Assembly: GCA_038277395.1 (NCBI GenBank)
Contig: CM076189.1
Location: forward strand, 213,444,011 to 213,508,010
Length of the DNA: 64,000 nt
Source: Dryocosmus kuriphilus
Lineage: Eukaryota > Arthropoda > Insecta > Hymenoptera > Cynipidae
Direction: 5' to 3'
Position numbers and translations under genes: made by a program. This document shows positions 34,894 through 48,100 of this stretch, in pieces (position 1 is the first letter of the stretch; the number at the start of each line of letters is the position of its first letter). The notes beneath the pieces were generated by a model. That model worked only from the letters and a program-made list of their open reading frames with translations, was not told where the DNA came from and did not search any database.

Positions 34894-37800
34894 GAACTTC
34901 CCAAAGTCAAAAGGGGATACGCATGGATTCAGCGTGGGAAGTATTGTCCAGAACGTCAATTTTAAAATTGTTCAAATGTTAATTTTAAGAACCGATATTT
35001 CTAGAGAATTTCAAAGCGCATCTTTTCTTTCTTTCGCAAAATTTTGTAACTTTTTTAGTTTTTGAAATAATTGGAAAAAAGTAGATTTTTTTAAAACAAA
35101 AAATTGTAATCTTTTTTAACTTCAACTCGCCCTAACTTAGCCAATTTTCAGAATTTTTTGCTTTAATTAATAACAGATCACGTGCTTAAGTCTTCTAAGA
35201 CTAACTAAAAAAGAAAAAAGTAAATATTGTTATAAACAAAAAAGTTGTTAATTATTTGTTTAGACATTGTAAAAATCATGAATTATAATCTTCAAGCGCT
35301 TCGTTTAGCGAGCGAGTTTTAGAGCAACGATAAACTTCCGGTGAGAAAGTTGTGGATGAATGTTGAAAGAAGTTTTTTAGAAAGCTTGACATCAATCGAA
35401 TTGATGGTTTAAAAATTCTTAATATTTCAAGACGCAAATGACTGGACGTCTGGTGCGTGGAATGTACCGAGAGTCCACACGACGTGAAATGCCACTCTCG
35501 CTACATTTTCCATCAACAACGATGAAAATTTTTGCAATTCATATGTTTAAATATTGAATAATACCAAAGTGTAATAATTAAATGTGTTAACAACTTAACG
35601 CACTTTAATAATAATTATTGAAAATCCTTATTTGCTGTTGGGTTGAGTGCACGTGCTGTAGCTAATGCAGCTTTTAGCGAAAATTTTTAAGGTCATGCAG
35701 GCCAACCAAAACAAACTGTTATTATGGTTAGTTGTCCTTCTTGTAAAGAAAGAAACTATAATGTAACAGCCATATTTTGGCAAAGAAATTAAAAAGGGCT
35801 ATTTCTGTCATAAGCAGTACACATTTACTTTTATTAAGTATTCTTGCTGTGAAGAATAGTTTTAATAATATTTTAAAAATTGGAATTCTCTGAGTGAAGA
35901 ATTAGAAAATGACTCGAGGCAGAAAAAGAAGTAGGACTGAAAGTTCGTGGAATAAGAATAAAAAGAAATGTGCCAAAAATAAGGTAAAATCGAAATTCGT
36001 CCATGTTCGACATTAAAAAGTAAATTTTAAACTTTTTTCATCATAATTTTCGTATTTTCAATACTTTATTTTAAAATTAATTTTACTTCTAAAAGATTCT
36101 TCTACATGGGTACTGGATTTAAATAATTTTCTGATGTTAAATTTTTATCGATTACTGGTCCAAATAATTTTTTGGAGAAACGAGAAAAAATGTACCTCGG
36201 GATTCCTAGAATATTTTTTTTTTTATATTTCAGGGAAAACAGTATATCACTAAGTCAAAAATTGGTGAAAACAATGTAACCTTGAAAACAGTTGCAGAGA
36301 GATCCTTCAAAGTTGCACAGTCTTGCTGTAGAGATAAATTTTTTGAGAAGATTTCATTGGATCAACAAAAAACATTAACTAAAAGATTTTGGGATCTGGG
36401 TGATTATCGTAAACAAAATTTGCTTCTTCGTGGTATGCTAAAATGTAATGATCCTGATGAAACGGAAGCCAAGGAAAAACTTCGCTTAATCAAATGGACG
36501 TATTCATTCCCTACTGAAGAGAATAACATTACAGTTTGTAAAACTTTTTTCCGTAATTTTCTGCGTTTAGGTAAAAAACGAGTTGAAACCGTTAAAAAAA
36601 CTCTTAAATAATCAGTCTTTGGCAAATTTAGCAGGTGGACGACGCGAAAATCCGGTTAAGTTATCAGAAAATATTAAGCAAATGATACTGAAGCATTGTG
36701 AATCAATTCCACATAAATGTTCACATTATAAACGCAATTCGACTGGTTTAAAATATTTTGAAAATCCAGCACTAAATTTAAAGACTCTTTACACATTGTT
36801 TGGAGAATATTTTTCCCAAAACGCAAGTGGGGAAAAACTGCCAATAAGTGAATGCACGTACAGTAATTTTTTTAACTATTTCAGTGCATTTACGTTTAAA
36901 TTACCTCGAACTGACATATGCAACATTTGTTATAAAAGCGAAATTGATGGTGTAGAAAGCCAAGAACACCATAAAGCACAAGGAAAATGCTCAAAGCTAC
37001 TTTGCATTAAAAAAACAATTCCTTTCTGACAAAAGTAGTCTTTGCTGCGAGTTTGATTTTGCACAAAATTTGCCCTTGCCAAAATTACCAGTTTCTGATC
37101 AGTTTTATTGACGTTTACTATGGCTTTTTCTATTCAATGTGCATATACACAATACGAACAAAAGTTTTATGTTTTCTTTTCTCGAAGGGCTTGCAAAAAA
37201 GGGTGCAAGTATTGTCTGTAGTTTTATTCAGTACGCCATATTGAATGAATATGATAAAATGAAGCACCGCAGCATAACTCTTTTTTCGGATGGATGTCCG
37301 GGACAAAATAAAAATTACACGGTGCTTAATTTTTTAATTTTGCTATCCATTCATTTGTAAACAGAAATACATTATGTATTTCCAGTTCGAGGCCATTCAT
37401 TCAACCAGTGCGATAGAAATTTTGGTACATATTCCCAAAAATTAAAAAGAATAGAAAAAATAGAAACTTCTGCTGAATATGTGGAACTGATTCGTAATGC
37501 TCGTAAGCCTTCCTTCACAATGATTGATTCATGCGAAAACATTTTGCAAGATTTTGAAAAATCTTTCAAAGGTAATATGAAAAATCCAAGCAAGCTACAG
37601 ATCAGTAAAGCTTTTGTCATACATTTCTTTCCCGATGGAAAAGTCAATATCTATAATAACTACGAATTAAAAACTCCAACTTCTTTTTCTTTTAAACCTA
37701 AGATTCAGCTAATTAACCTAGAAGAAGCTTCTCCACATCCAATCTGTATTAAAGCTGCTAAAGTGAAGGACGTGCAAAGCCTCTTCAATTATTTGAGTGC

Positions 37801-38842
37801 TTCTGGGAAAAGATTCTTCGAAAATTATTTTTAAGAAATTGATCAAAAAAATCAAAACGCAGAAGATACAGAAGGCAGTGAGGATGAGGAGTAAATTAAT
37901 GTACAAAGACTGCGTATTTGACCCATTTCTTTTAAGAAATTAATTATGTTTCTCATATTTATGTGTATTTTTTGTTTGCAATATTTAGTAAAAAAAAAAA
38001 TAATAAACCATAATAACAGTTTGTTTTGGTTGGCCTGCATGACCTTAAAAATTTTCGCTAAAAGTTGCATTAGCTACAGCACGTGCACTCAACCCAACAG
38101 CAAATAAGGATTTTCAATAATTATTATTAAAGTGCGTTAAGTTATTAACACATTTAATTATTACACTTTGGTATTATTCAATATTTAAACATATGAATTG
38201 CAAAAATTTTCATCGTTGTTGATGGAAAATGTAGCGAGAGTGGCATTTCACGTCGTGTGGACTCTCGGTACATTCCACGCACCAGACGTCCAGTCGTTTG
38301 CGTCTTGAAATATTAAGAATTTTTAAACCATCAATTCGATTGATGTCAAGCTTTCTAAAAAACTTCTTTCAACATTCATCCACAACTTTCTCACCGGAAG
38401 TTTATCGTTGCTCTAAAACTCGCTCGCTAAACGAAGCGCTTGAAGATTATAATTCATGATTTTTACAATGTCTAAACAAATAATTAACAACTTTTTTGTT
38501 TATAACAATATTTACTTTTTTCTTTTTTAGTTAGTATCAGAAGACTTAAACACGTGATCTGTTATTAATTAAAGCAAAAAATTATGAAAATTGGCTAAGT
38601 TAGGGCGAGTTGAAGTTAAAAAAGATTAAAATTTTTTGTTTTAAAAAAATCTACTTTTTTCCAATTATTTCAAAAACTAAAAAAGCTACAAAATTTTGCA
38701 GAAGGAAGAAAAGATGCGCTTTGAAATTCTCTAGAAATATCGGTTCTTAAAATTAACATTTGAACAATTTTTAAAATTGACGTTCTGGACAATCCTTCTC
38801 ACGCTGAATCCATGCGTATCCCCTTTTGACTTCGGGAGGTTC
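34894..38842 (+). mobile_element. DNA transposon with ~840-bp inverted repeats and a DUF7869-like gene
   Basis: The left arm (34894 to ~35730) and right arm (~38005 to 38842) are inverted copies, from 'gtcaaaaggggatacgcatgg' at the ends to 'ggccaaccaaaacaaactgt' at the inner edges. AATT flanks both sides (34890-34893 and 38843-38846), a candidate 4-bp target duplication. The interior carries a decayed protein gene in + orientation. The arms are well conserved although the gene is broken, which suggests loss of function after insertion. Confidence 0.82.
35909..37834 (+). pseudogene. Decayed transposon gene with DUF7869-like features and a visible intron
   Basis: Exon 1 (35909-35983) encodes 25 residues starting MTRGRKRSRTESSW; it is followed by a GTAAAA donor and a TATTTCAG acceptor, so exon 2 begins at 36234. 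Exon 2 continues with CCRDKFFEKISLDQQKTLTK and ITVCKTFFRNFLRLGKKRV. A shift at the A7 run near 36595 moves to the next frame (GGRRENPVKLSENIKQ..., LPRTDICNICYKSE). A third piece holds FSDGCPGQNKN near 37290, matching the 'SD-C-GQNKN' block of DUF7869-type proteins. A last piece (37481-37834) completes the C-terminus. Stops at 37030 and 37360 and further frame changes make it inactive. Confidence 0.75.
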
Positions 38843-39789
38843 AATTGAAGAACCTTTTTTTTAAAATTAAGTATTTATTTTTCTTTGTTTTAAATCATGA
38901 AAAATGATTCATAAATTCAATAACTGTTAAATTTTTAGTGAAAATACTACGTAGTATAAACGTTATAAGAGAAGGACATAAAAATATATACTTCTCTGTT
39001 TTACAGAGTATTTTTATTGCTAACGTTTTAAGCAAATAGGAAGCTTATTTTTATGAGAAATGTATGTAGCAGTTTTTATAAATGCAACGTAAATAAAAGC
39101 ATGATTTTGAACTTTGTTTCAGGAAACGTAAATTTAAATAACAACATTTGATAGCTTGAATTCTAATGACAATAATTGGACTGAAAAAAGTAAATCAGTA
39201 ATTTTTCACAATCAATCAAAAAATTGAAATGAGTAATTCTTGGACAGATCAGCGTTTCGAAATAAATTTGGGGATAACTGAATATATAGTACCTACCAGC
39301 GAAAGTATATCGAAACAAGTCTAATTTTCTCTTTCGGCAAGTTTAAAAATTAGAAGAAAAAAAACAATCATCAAATTAAGATCCTTGAAGCCAGGCAAGT
39401 GCACGAAAATAAATTGATCAGAGGAAACAGACGAAGTTCGTTTTACTCTCCTGTTTTTATTTTCTTCATTAGGGGATTCATGGTATAGTATAAGGAAAAC
39501 TGTTTCGAAACTTTTAGGGAGATTGAGTTTTCTTTTCTCTCCCACTTTTAACATTCTCCAACTTCTTCCATTATTTATTTTAACCATTTCTGAAAAGAAA
39601 GAAAAAAACCTTCTTAAAACTTTACTGAAAAAGGCAAACATGAAGCGACTGTTTTTTTTTTTTCCACATCCTTGTAAGAAAGTCTTATAAAGGAAGATAT
39701 AACGGTTATTTACAACATCATCTTTTAACTTATTTTTCTGAAAAACGTAAGCTAATGTTTGTTAACAATTTTCCGATATTGATTTTCAG
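38843..39789 (+). other. Intron sequence before the first visible PDE9 exon
   Basis: No repeat or coding frame stands out. It ends with the pyrimidine-poor acceptor 'ttgattttcag' at 39779-39789. A 106-codon minus-strand frame (39321-39641) has no recognised domain. Confidence 0.5.
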
Positions 39790-40027
39790 CGACGTAGCGG
39801 TTTCGTCTAGCGTTCGAGAATGGTTGCGTTCACCATCGTTCGATGCGCGACAATGGGAAGATGAAGAATTACTGTGGATGCTGCAGACGATGTTTGTGGA
39901 GTTGGAAATACTTCAAAAATTCAATATCTCGTTATCGAGATTGCGGAATTTTCTTTATGAAGTTTACAATAATTATAACGAGGTGCCCTTCCACAACTTC
40001 AGGCATTGCTTTTGCGTCGCACAGATG
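39790..40027 (+). CDS. PDE9: cGMP phosphodiesterase 9, exon encoding start of catalytic domain
   Basis: The acceptor AG ends at 39789 and the donor GTAAGT begins at 40028. The exon enters on the third base of a codon (phase 2) and leaves in phase 0. The encoded segment runs from DVAVSSSVREWLRSPSFD to PFHNFRHCFCVAQM. It aligns by eye with the N-terminal helices of the PDE9 catalytic domain. HNFRH supplies the His that acts as general acid and the first metal-binding His. PDE9 hydrolyses cGMP with high affinity to 5'-GMP. Exons encoding the N-terminus must lie further upstream; none was recognised in this window. Confidence 0.93.
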
Positions 40028-41439
40028 GTAAGTTTAACTTCGAAACTAGTCTCCAGGCTCTTTTTTTATTACAGTTCTTTTAAAATTTAACCATTTCCAA
40101 ATTAGCTTCTACTTTACTTTTAAGATTCACTTTACTCTTAAAATTATTCTTTACGACTTCTCAAATCTTTTATAACGTTGGAGACTCTGTGTAGACCTGC
40201 AAGTCGCAGATGGAAAGATAGTCGAGTAAAGTTGTAGCAAAAGATGGTTATTGCGATTTCTTTATTACTTTTTTTCACGAGTAGAGGAATGCGAAGGTAG
40301 TTTTAACTTTGTCAAGATTAATTAACTTTAAGTAAGAAAACTTGTAAAATTCAGGATAAACTTTAGATAAGAAACTTGCAAAGCTTTTAGCCTGGTTTCT
40401 ACTTGACATTTAATGGTTTCATTTTAGTATTACTAGAAATTATGTTTAATACTCTTTGAACAATATTCTCTACTCTTTATTAAATTAAACAAATTTAGCT
40501 GGTGGTAAATGAAATTTTTTTTCAAAAATTTGAAAAAAGGATTTTGTTATAAAGATCTTAAGAATTAATACATTAAACCAACCCAAAGCTGCTTTTGAGT
40601 ACGAATTGTTGTCTTCTGTTTCTAAACCAGTTCCACCAAGTTGAAGAGACTCTTCTAAATTTTAAATCCACTGGGTATTTTTGTCACATGTTCAACTGTA
40701 TATACTACCAACTTTATATACCATTCAATTGTCCAATAAATTAAGTTTGAAATAAGGTAATCGTTAACTCGCAATGATTGATAGCACTATCTGAAAAGCA
40801 GATGATTAATATCTTTGCAAAAAACCATTCAAAATTGTATAACTTTTCATAGAACATGTAAATAATTGTTTTACATTTTTTCGTCCGATAAGCAGAAATA
40901 ATGTCAAAAAAAAAACAAGATTGTCCTGGTAAATCATTATGAAATTTAGAGGTCAATCACTGTGCTTTTAAAATCAGAAATCTATTAGCTGATGTGGCCA
41001 ATTAACTATATTTATCGATATTTCAGAGGCCAATAATTCAATTATTGGCTTATACTAATCACAATGTTCTCGTATTTTAGAATTTGGTTTTACGCTTATA
41101 GTGGTTTTTCCAAATTCAAAAAATTGAAAAATACTTTTAAGTGGCCAGTCATTGCACCGATTACCAGTCATCACAGTACCTATTATCGTTAAAAAAGGTG
41201 AAAAGGTGAGCCTTTTTTCAAAAAAAGGTGACAAATAGATGACATCAAAAATGTTTTATAAATTAAATAAACATGTAAATCAATGTTCATTAATATTTTA
41301 TTAGGGAGAGTTACACAAAATGAAAAATGTGAAAAATGACAATTCAGAAAAAATAAAAATGATGACAAATGGTAATTCGTCAATATAAATATGAGATCGA
41401 AGGATAATTCGGGAAAATATAAATTAGGGCAAACTGTTA

Positions 41440-41694
41440 TTATGTCAAATGATTTGGTTGAAAATTCGTCACTCTTAGCCGAAAATTCAACTGTTAGGTT
41501 GAAAATTGAACTATTTTTTACTGAAAATCTATTTTTGTTTATTGAAAATTCCCTTTTCTGGGATTCATAATTCCACTATTTTTAACTGAAAAATAATATT
41601 TTTGGTTCAAAAGTCAACGATTATATTTTTGGTTTGAGAATTCATCTTTTCAATTGAAAATTCAACTATTTTGTTCAAAATACACCAATTTTGT
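41440..41694. repeat. 'TTGAAAATTCAACTATTTT' repeat, left block
   Basis: Degenerate ~25-40 bp units of the type 'gttgaaaattcaactatttt' are repeated head to tail. The same family, in the same orientation, lies at 52885-54060 beyond the array. Confidence 0.65.
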
Positions 41695-42156
41695 ATGCGT
41701 GTGAACCTGGCCGCGCACTTTCAAAATTTCGAATTTTTTTTTAGAGTTCTGACATCCTTTTCAATAGTTCTATAGTTCCTGATAACTTTTAGAAATAGTT
41801 CTGGGGTATAAATACCCTAAAAATCAATTTTTCAAAAGTGGCGGCTAAGTTCACGTTCCCGCGCATTTTTCGAAAAATGCACTTTTTCTTAGAGTTCTGG
41901 GTAGATTTAGCATAGTTCTATAGTTCCTGATACATACTGAAAATAGTTCTCAAAAATTGTACCAAAAAAAAAAAATTTTCAAAAAATAGAGCTAGCCGCG
42001 CACTTTTCAGAAAATCAACTTTTTCTTCCATATTCCTATTGTTCTCAAAGAGTTCTACAGTTCTGCAGAAAAATAATTTCGAAAAACTCAAAAACTCAAA
42101 AGTTACACAATTTTTAAAAATTCAAAGATTTCAAAGAAAATTAAATTTTCTTAAAG

Positions 42157-45100
42157 AGTTCCAGGAGTTCTGATCGGAGTTCTGGTAGCCCCCCGAGGAG
42201 TCCTACAAAAAATTCCTACAACATTTTTCGACAAACTCAAAATCCAAAAAACTACAAGACGTTAAGTGTGTCCAAAAATTTTGAAATCCGAAATTTTAAG
42301 AGTTCCAGGAGTTTTGATCAGAGTTCTGGTAGCCCCCCAAAGAGTTCTAGAAAAAAGCCCTATAACATTTTTCGACAATCTCAAAATCCAAAAAACTACA
42401 AGACGTAGAGTGTGTCCAAAAATTTTGAAATCCATAATTTTGAGAGTTCCAGGAGTTCTGATCGGAGTTCTGGTAGCCCCCCGAGGAGTCCTACAAAAAA
42501 TTCCTACAACATTTTTCGACAAACTCAAAATCCAAAAAACTACAAGAGGTTCAGTGTGTCCAAAAATTTTGAAATCCGAAATTTTGAGAGTTCCAGGAGT
42601 TCTGATCGGAGTTCTGGTAGCCCCCCGAGGAGTCCTACAAAAAAGTCCTACAACATTTTTCGACGAACTTAAAATCCAAAAAACTACAGGACGTTCAGTG
42701 TGTCCAAAAATTTTGAAATCCGAAATTTTAAGAGTTCCAGGAGTTCTGATCAGAGTTCTGGTAGCCCCCCAAAGAGTTCTAGAAAAAATCCCTATAACAT
42801 TTTTTGGCAAACTCAAAATCCAAAATACTACAACACGTTAAGTGTGTCCAAAAATTTTGAAATCCAAAATTTTGAGAGTTCCAGGAGTTCTGATCGGAGT
42901 TCTGGTAGCCCCCCGAGGACTCCTACAAAAAAGTCCTACAACATTTTTCGACAAACTCAAAAACCAAAAAACTACAGGACGTTCAGTGTGTCCAAAAATT
43001 TTGAAATCCGAAATTTTAAGAGTTCCAGGAGTTCTGATCAGAGTTCTGGTAGCCCCCCCAAAGAGTTCTAGAAAAAAGCCCTATAACATTTTTCGACAAT
43101 CTCAAAATCCAAAAAACTACAAGACGTAGAGTGTGTCCAAAAATTTTGAAATCCATAATTTTGAGAGTTCCAGGAGTTCTGATCGGAGTTCTGGTAGCCC
43201 CCCGAGGAGTCCTACAAAAAATTCCTACAACATTTGTCGACAAACTCAAAATCCAAAAAACTACAAGAGGTTCAGTGTGTCCAAAAATTTTGAAATCCGA
43301 AATTTTGAGAGTTCTAGGAGTTCTGATCGGAGTTCTGGTAGCCCCCCGAGGAGTCCTACAAAAAAGTCCTATAACATTTGTCGACAAACTCAAAATCCAA
43401 GAAACTACAAGACTTTAAGTATGTCCAAAAATTTTGAAATCCAAAATTTTGAGAGTTCCAGGAGTTCTGATTGGAGTTCTGGTAGCCCCCCCCCCCCCAA
43501 AGAGTCCTACAAAAAAGTCCTATAACATTTGTCGACAAACTCAAAATCCAAAACACTACAAGAGGTTCAGTGTGTCCAAAAATTTTGAAATCCGAAATTT
43601 TGAGAGTACCAGGAGTTCTGATCGGAGTTCTGGTAGCCCCTCGAGGAGTCCTACAAAAAATTCCTACAACATTTGTCGACAAACTCAAAATCCAAAAAAC
43701 TACAAGAGGTTCAGTGTGTCCAAAAATTTTGAAATCCGAAATTTTGAGAGTTCTAGGAGTTCTGATCGGAGTTCTGGTAGCCCCCCGAGGAGTCCTACAA
43801 AAAAGTCCTATAACATTTTTCGACAAACTCAAAATCCAAAAAACTACAAGACGTTAAGTGTGTCCAAAAATTTTGAAATCCGAAATTTTGAGAGTTACAG
43901 AGGAGTTCTGATCGGAGTTCTGGTAGCCCCCCGAGGAGTCCTACAAAAAAGTCCTACAACATTTTTCGACAAACTCAAAATCCAAAAAACTACAGGACGT
44001 TCAGTGTGTCCAAAAATTTTGAAATCCGAAATTTTGAGAGTTCCAGGAGTTCTGATCAGAGTTCTGGTAGCCCCCCAAAGAGTTCTAGAAAAAAGCCCTA
44101 TAACATTTTTCGACAATCTCAAAATCCAAAAAACTACAAGACGTTAAGTGTGTCCAAAAAATTTTGAAATCCAAATTTTGAGAGTTCCAGGAGTTCTGAT
44201 CGGAGTTCTGGTAGCCCCCCAAAGAGTTCTAGAAAAAAGCCCTATAACATTTTTCGACAATCTCAAAATCCAAAAAACTACAAGACGTTAAGTGTGTCCA
44301 AAAATTTTGAAATCCGAAATTTTGAGAGTTACAGAAGTTCTGATCGGAGTTCTGGTAGCCCCCCGAGGAGTCCTACAAAAAAGTCCTACAACATTTTTCG
44401 ACAAACTCAAAATCCAAAAAACTACAAGACGTTAAGTGTGTCCAAAAATTTTGAAATCAAAATTTTGAGAGTTACAGAGTTCTGATCGGAGTTCTGGTAG
44501 CCCCCCGAGGAGTCCTACAAAAAAGTCCTACAACATTTTTCGACAAACTCAAAATCCAAAAAACTACAGGACGTTCAGTGTGACCAAAAATTTTGAAATC
44601 CAAAATTTTGAGAGTTCCAGGAGTTCTGATCGGAGTTCTGGTAGCCCCCCGAGGAGTCCTACAAAAAAGTCCTACAACATTTTTCGACGAACTTAAAATC
44701 CAAAAAATCCAAAAAACTACAGGACGTTCAGTGTGCCCAAAAATTTTGAAATCCAAAATTTTGAGAGTTCCAGGAGTTCTGATTGGAGTTCTGGTAGCCC
44801 CCCGAGAGTCCTACAAAAAAGTCCTACAACATTTTTCGACAAACTCAAAATCCAAAAAACTACAAGACGTTCAGTGTGTCCAAAAATTTTGAAATCCAAA
44901 TTTTGAGAGTTCCAGGAGTTCTGATCGGAGTTCTGGTAGCCCCCCAAAGAGTTCTAGAAAAAAGCCCTATAACATTTTTTCGACAATCTCAAAATCCAAA
45001 AAACTACAAGACGTTAAGTGTGTCCAAAAATTTTGAAATCCGAAATTTTGAGAGTTCCAAGTTCTGATCGGAGTTCTGGTAGCCCCCCGAGAGTTCCTAA

Positions 45101-48100
45101 ATCCAAATTTTTCGACAATCTCAAAATCCAAAAAACTACAAGACGTTAAGTGTGTCCAAAAATTTTGAAATCCGAAATTTTGAGAGTTCAGGAGTTCTGA
45201 TCGGAGTTCTGGTAGCCCCCCGAGGAGTCCTACAAAAAAGTCCTACAACATTTTTCGACAAACTCAAAATCCAAAAAACTACAAGACGTTAAGTGTGTCC
45301 AAAAATTTTGAAATCCGAAATTTTTGAGAGTTACAGAAGTTCTGATCGGAGTTCTGGTAGCCCCCCGAGGAGTCCTACAAAAAAGTCCTACAACATTTTT
45401 CGACAAACTCAAAATCCAAAAAACTACAAGACGTTTAAGTGTGTACAAAAAAGTCCTACAACATTTTTCGACAAACTCAAAATCCTGTGACCAAAAAAAA
45501 TTTTGAAATCCAAAATTTTGAGAGTTACAGGAGTTCTGATCGGAGTTCTGGTAGCCCCCCGAGGAGTCCTACAAAAAAGTCCTACAACATTTTTCGACAA
45601 ACTCAAAATCCAAAAAACTACAGGACGTTCAGTGTGACCAAAAATTTTGAAATCCAAATTTTGAGAGTTCCAGGAGTTCTGATCGGAGTTCTGGTAGCCC
45701 CCCGAGGAGTCCTACATCCTACAAAAAAAATCAAAATCCAAAAAACTACAAGACGAACTTAAAATCCAAAAAAAGGACGTCAGTGTGCCCAAAAATTTTG
45801 AAATCCAAAATTTTGAGAGTTCCAGGAGTTCTGATCGGAGTTCTGGTAGCCCCCCGAGGAGTCCTACAAAAAAGTCCTATAACATTTTTCGACAAACTCA
45901 AAATCAAAAAAAACTACAGGACGTTCAGTGTGTCCAAAAATTTTGAAATCCAAATTTTGAGAGTTCCAGGAGTTCTGATCGGAGTTCTGGTAGCCCCCCA
46001 AGGAGTCTAAAAAAGCCCTACAACATTTTTCGACAAACTCAAAATCCAAAAAACTACAAGACGTTAGAGTGTGTCCAAAAATTTTGAAATCCGAAATTTT
46101 GAGAGTTCCAGGAGTTCTGATCGGAGTTCTGGTAGCCCCCCAAAGAGTTCTAGAAAAAAGCCCTATAACATTTTTCGACAAACTCAAAATCCAAAAAACT
46201 ACAAAAAAGTGTGTCCAAAAATTTTGAAATCCAAATTTTTTTCTGATCGGAGTTCTGGTAGCCCCCCGAAGTCCTACAAAAAAAGTCCTACAAATTTTTC
46301 GACAAAAAAAACTACAAGACGTTAAGTGTGTCCAAAAATTTTGAAATCCCCAAAATTTTGAGAGTTCCAGGAGTTCTGATCGGAGTTCTGGTAGCCCCCC
46401 GAGGAGTCCTACAAAAAAAAAAGTCCTACAACATTTTTCGACAAACTCAAAATCCAAAAAACTACAAGACGTTCTGGTAGCCCCCCGAGTGTGTCCAAAA
46501 ATTTTGAAATCCAAAAATTTTGAGAGTTCCAGGAGTTCTGATCGGAGTTCTGGTAGCCCCCCGAGGAGTCCTACAAAAAAGTCCTACAACATTTTTCGAC
46601 AAACTCAAAATCCAAAAAACTACAAGACGTTCAGTGTGTCCAAAAATTTTGAAATCCAAAATTTTGAGAGTTCCAGGAGTTCTGATCGGAGTTCTGGTAG
46701 CCCCCCGAGAGTCCTACAAAAAAGTCCTACAACATTTTTCGACAAACTCAAAATCCAAAAAACTACAAGACGTTAAGTGTGTCCAAAAATTTTGAAATCC
46801 GAAATTTTGAGAGTTCCAGGAGTTCTGATCGGAGTTCTGGTAGCCCCCCAAAGAGTCCTACAAAAAAAGTCCTACAACATTTTTCGACAAACTCAAAATC
46901 CAAAAAACTACAAGACGTTAAGTGTGTCCAAAAATTTTGAAATCCAAAATTTTGAGAGTTCCAGGAGTTCTGATCGGAGTTCTGGTAGCCCCCCGAGGAG
47001 TCCTACAAAAAAGTCCTACAACATTTTTCGACAAACTCAAAATCCAAAAAACTACAAGGACGTTAAGTGTGTCCAAAAATTTTGAAATCCGAAATTTTGA
47101 GAGTTCCAGGAGTTCTGATCGGAGTTCTGGTAGCCCCCCGAGGAGTCCTACAAAAAAGTCCTACAACATTTTTCGACAAACTCAAAATCCAAAAAAAAAA
47201 CTACAAAAATTTTGAAATCCGTTCAGTGTGTCCAAAAATTTTGAAAAAAATTTTGAAAAATTTTGAGAGTTCCAGGAGTTCTGATCGGAGTTCTGGTAGC
47301 CCCCCGAGGAGTCCTAAAAAAAAAGTCCTACAACATTTTTCGACAAACTTAAAATCCAAAAAACTACAAGGATTTTCAGTGTGTCCAAAAATTTTGAAAT
47401 CCAAAATTTTGAGAGTTCCAGGAGTTCTGATTGGAGTTCTGGTAGCCCCCCAAAGAGTCCTAAAAAAAAGTCCTATACCATTTTTCGACAAAAAACTCAA
47501 AATCCAAAAAAAATCCGAAATTTTGAGACAAGAGTTCTGGTTAAGTCGACAAACTCAAAATCCAAAAAACTACAAAAAGTTTTGAAATCCAAAATTTTGA
47601 GAGTTCCAGGAGTTCTGATGAGTTTGGAGTTCTGGTAGCCCCCCAAAGAGTCCTAAAAAAAAGTTATAACCATTTTTCGACAAACTCAAAATCCAAAAAA
47701 CTACAAGATTTTAAGTATGTCCAAAAATTTTGAAATCCAAAATTTTGAGAGTTCCAGGAGTTCTGATCGGAGTTCTGGTAGCCCCCCGAGGAGTCCTACA
47801 AAAAAGTCCTACAACATTTTTCGACAAACTTAAAATCCAAAAAACTAAAGGACGTTCAGTGTGTCCAAAAATTTTGAAATCCGAAATTTTGAGAGTTCCA
47901 GGAGTTCTGATTGGAGTTCTGGTAGCCCCCCGAGGAGTCCTACAAAAAAAGTCCTACAACATTTTTCGACGAACTTAAAATCCAAAAAACTAAAGGACGT
48001 TCAGTGTGTCCAAAAATTTTGAAATCCGAAATTTTGAGAGTTCCAGGAGTTCTGATTGGAGTTCTGGTAGCCCCCCGAGGAGTCCTACAAAAAAGTCCTA

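Noticed and set aside
39321..39641. 106-codon minus-strand frame upstream of the PDE9 exon
   Set aside because: It has no recognised motif, lies in intron sequence, and shows no coding-like composition.
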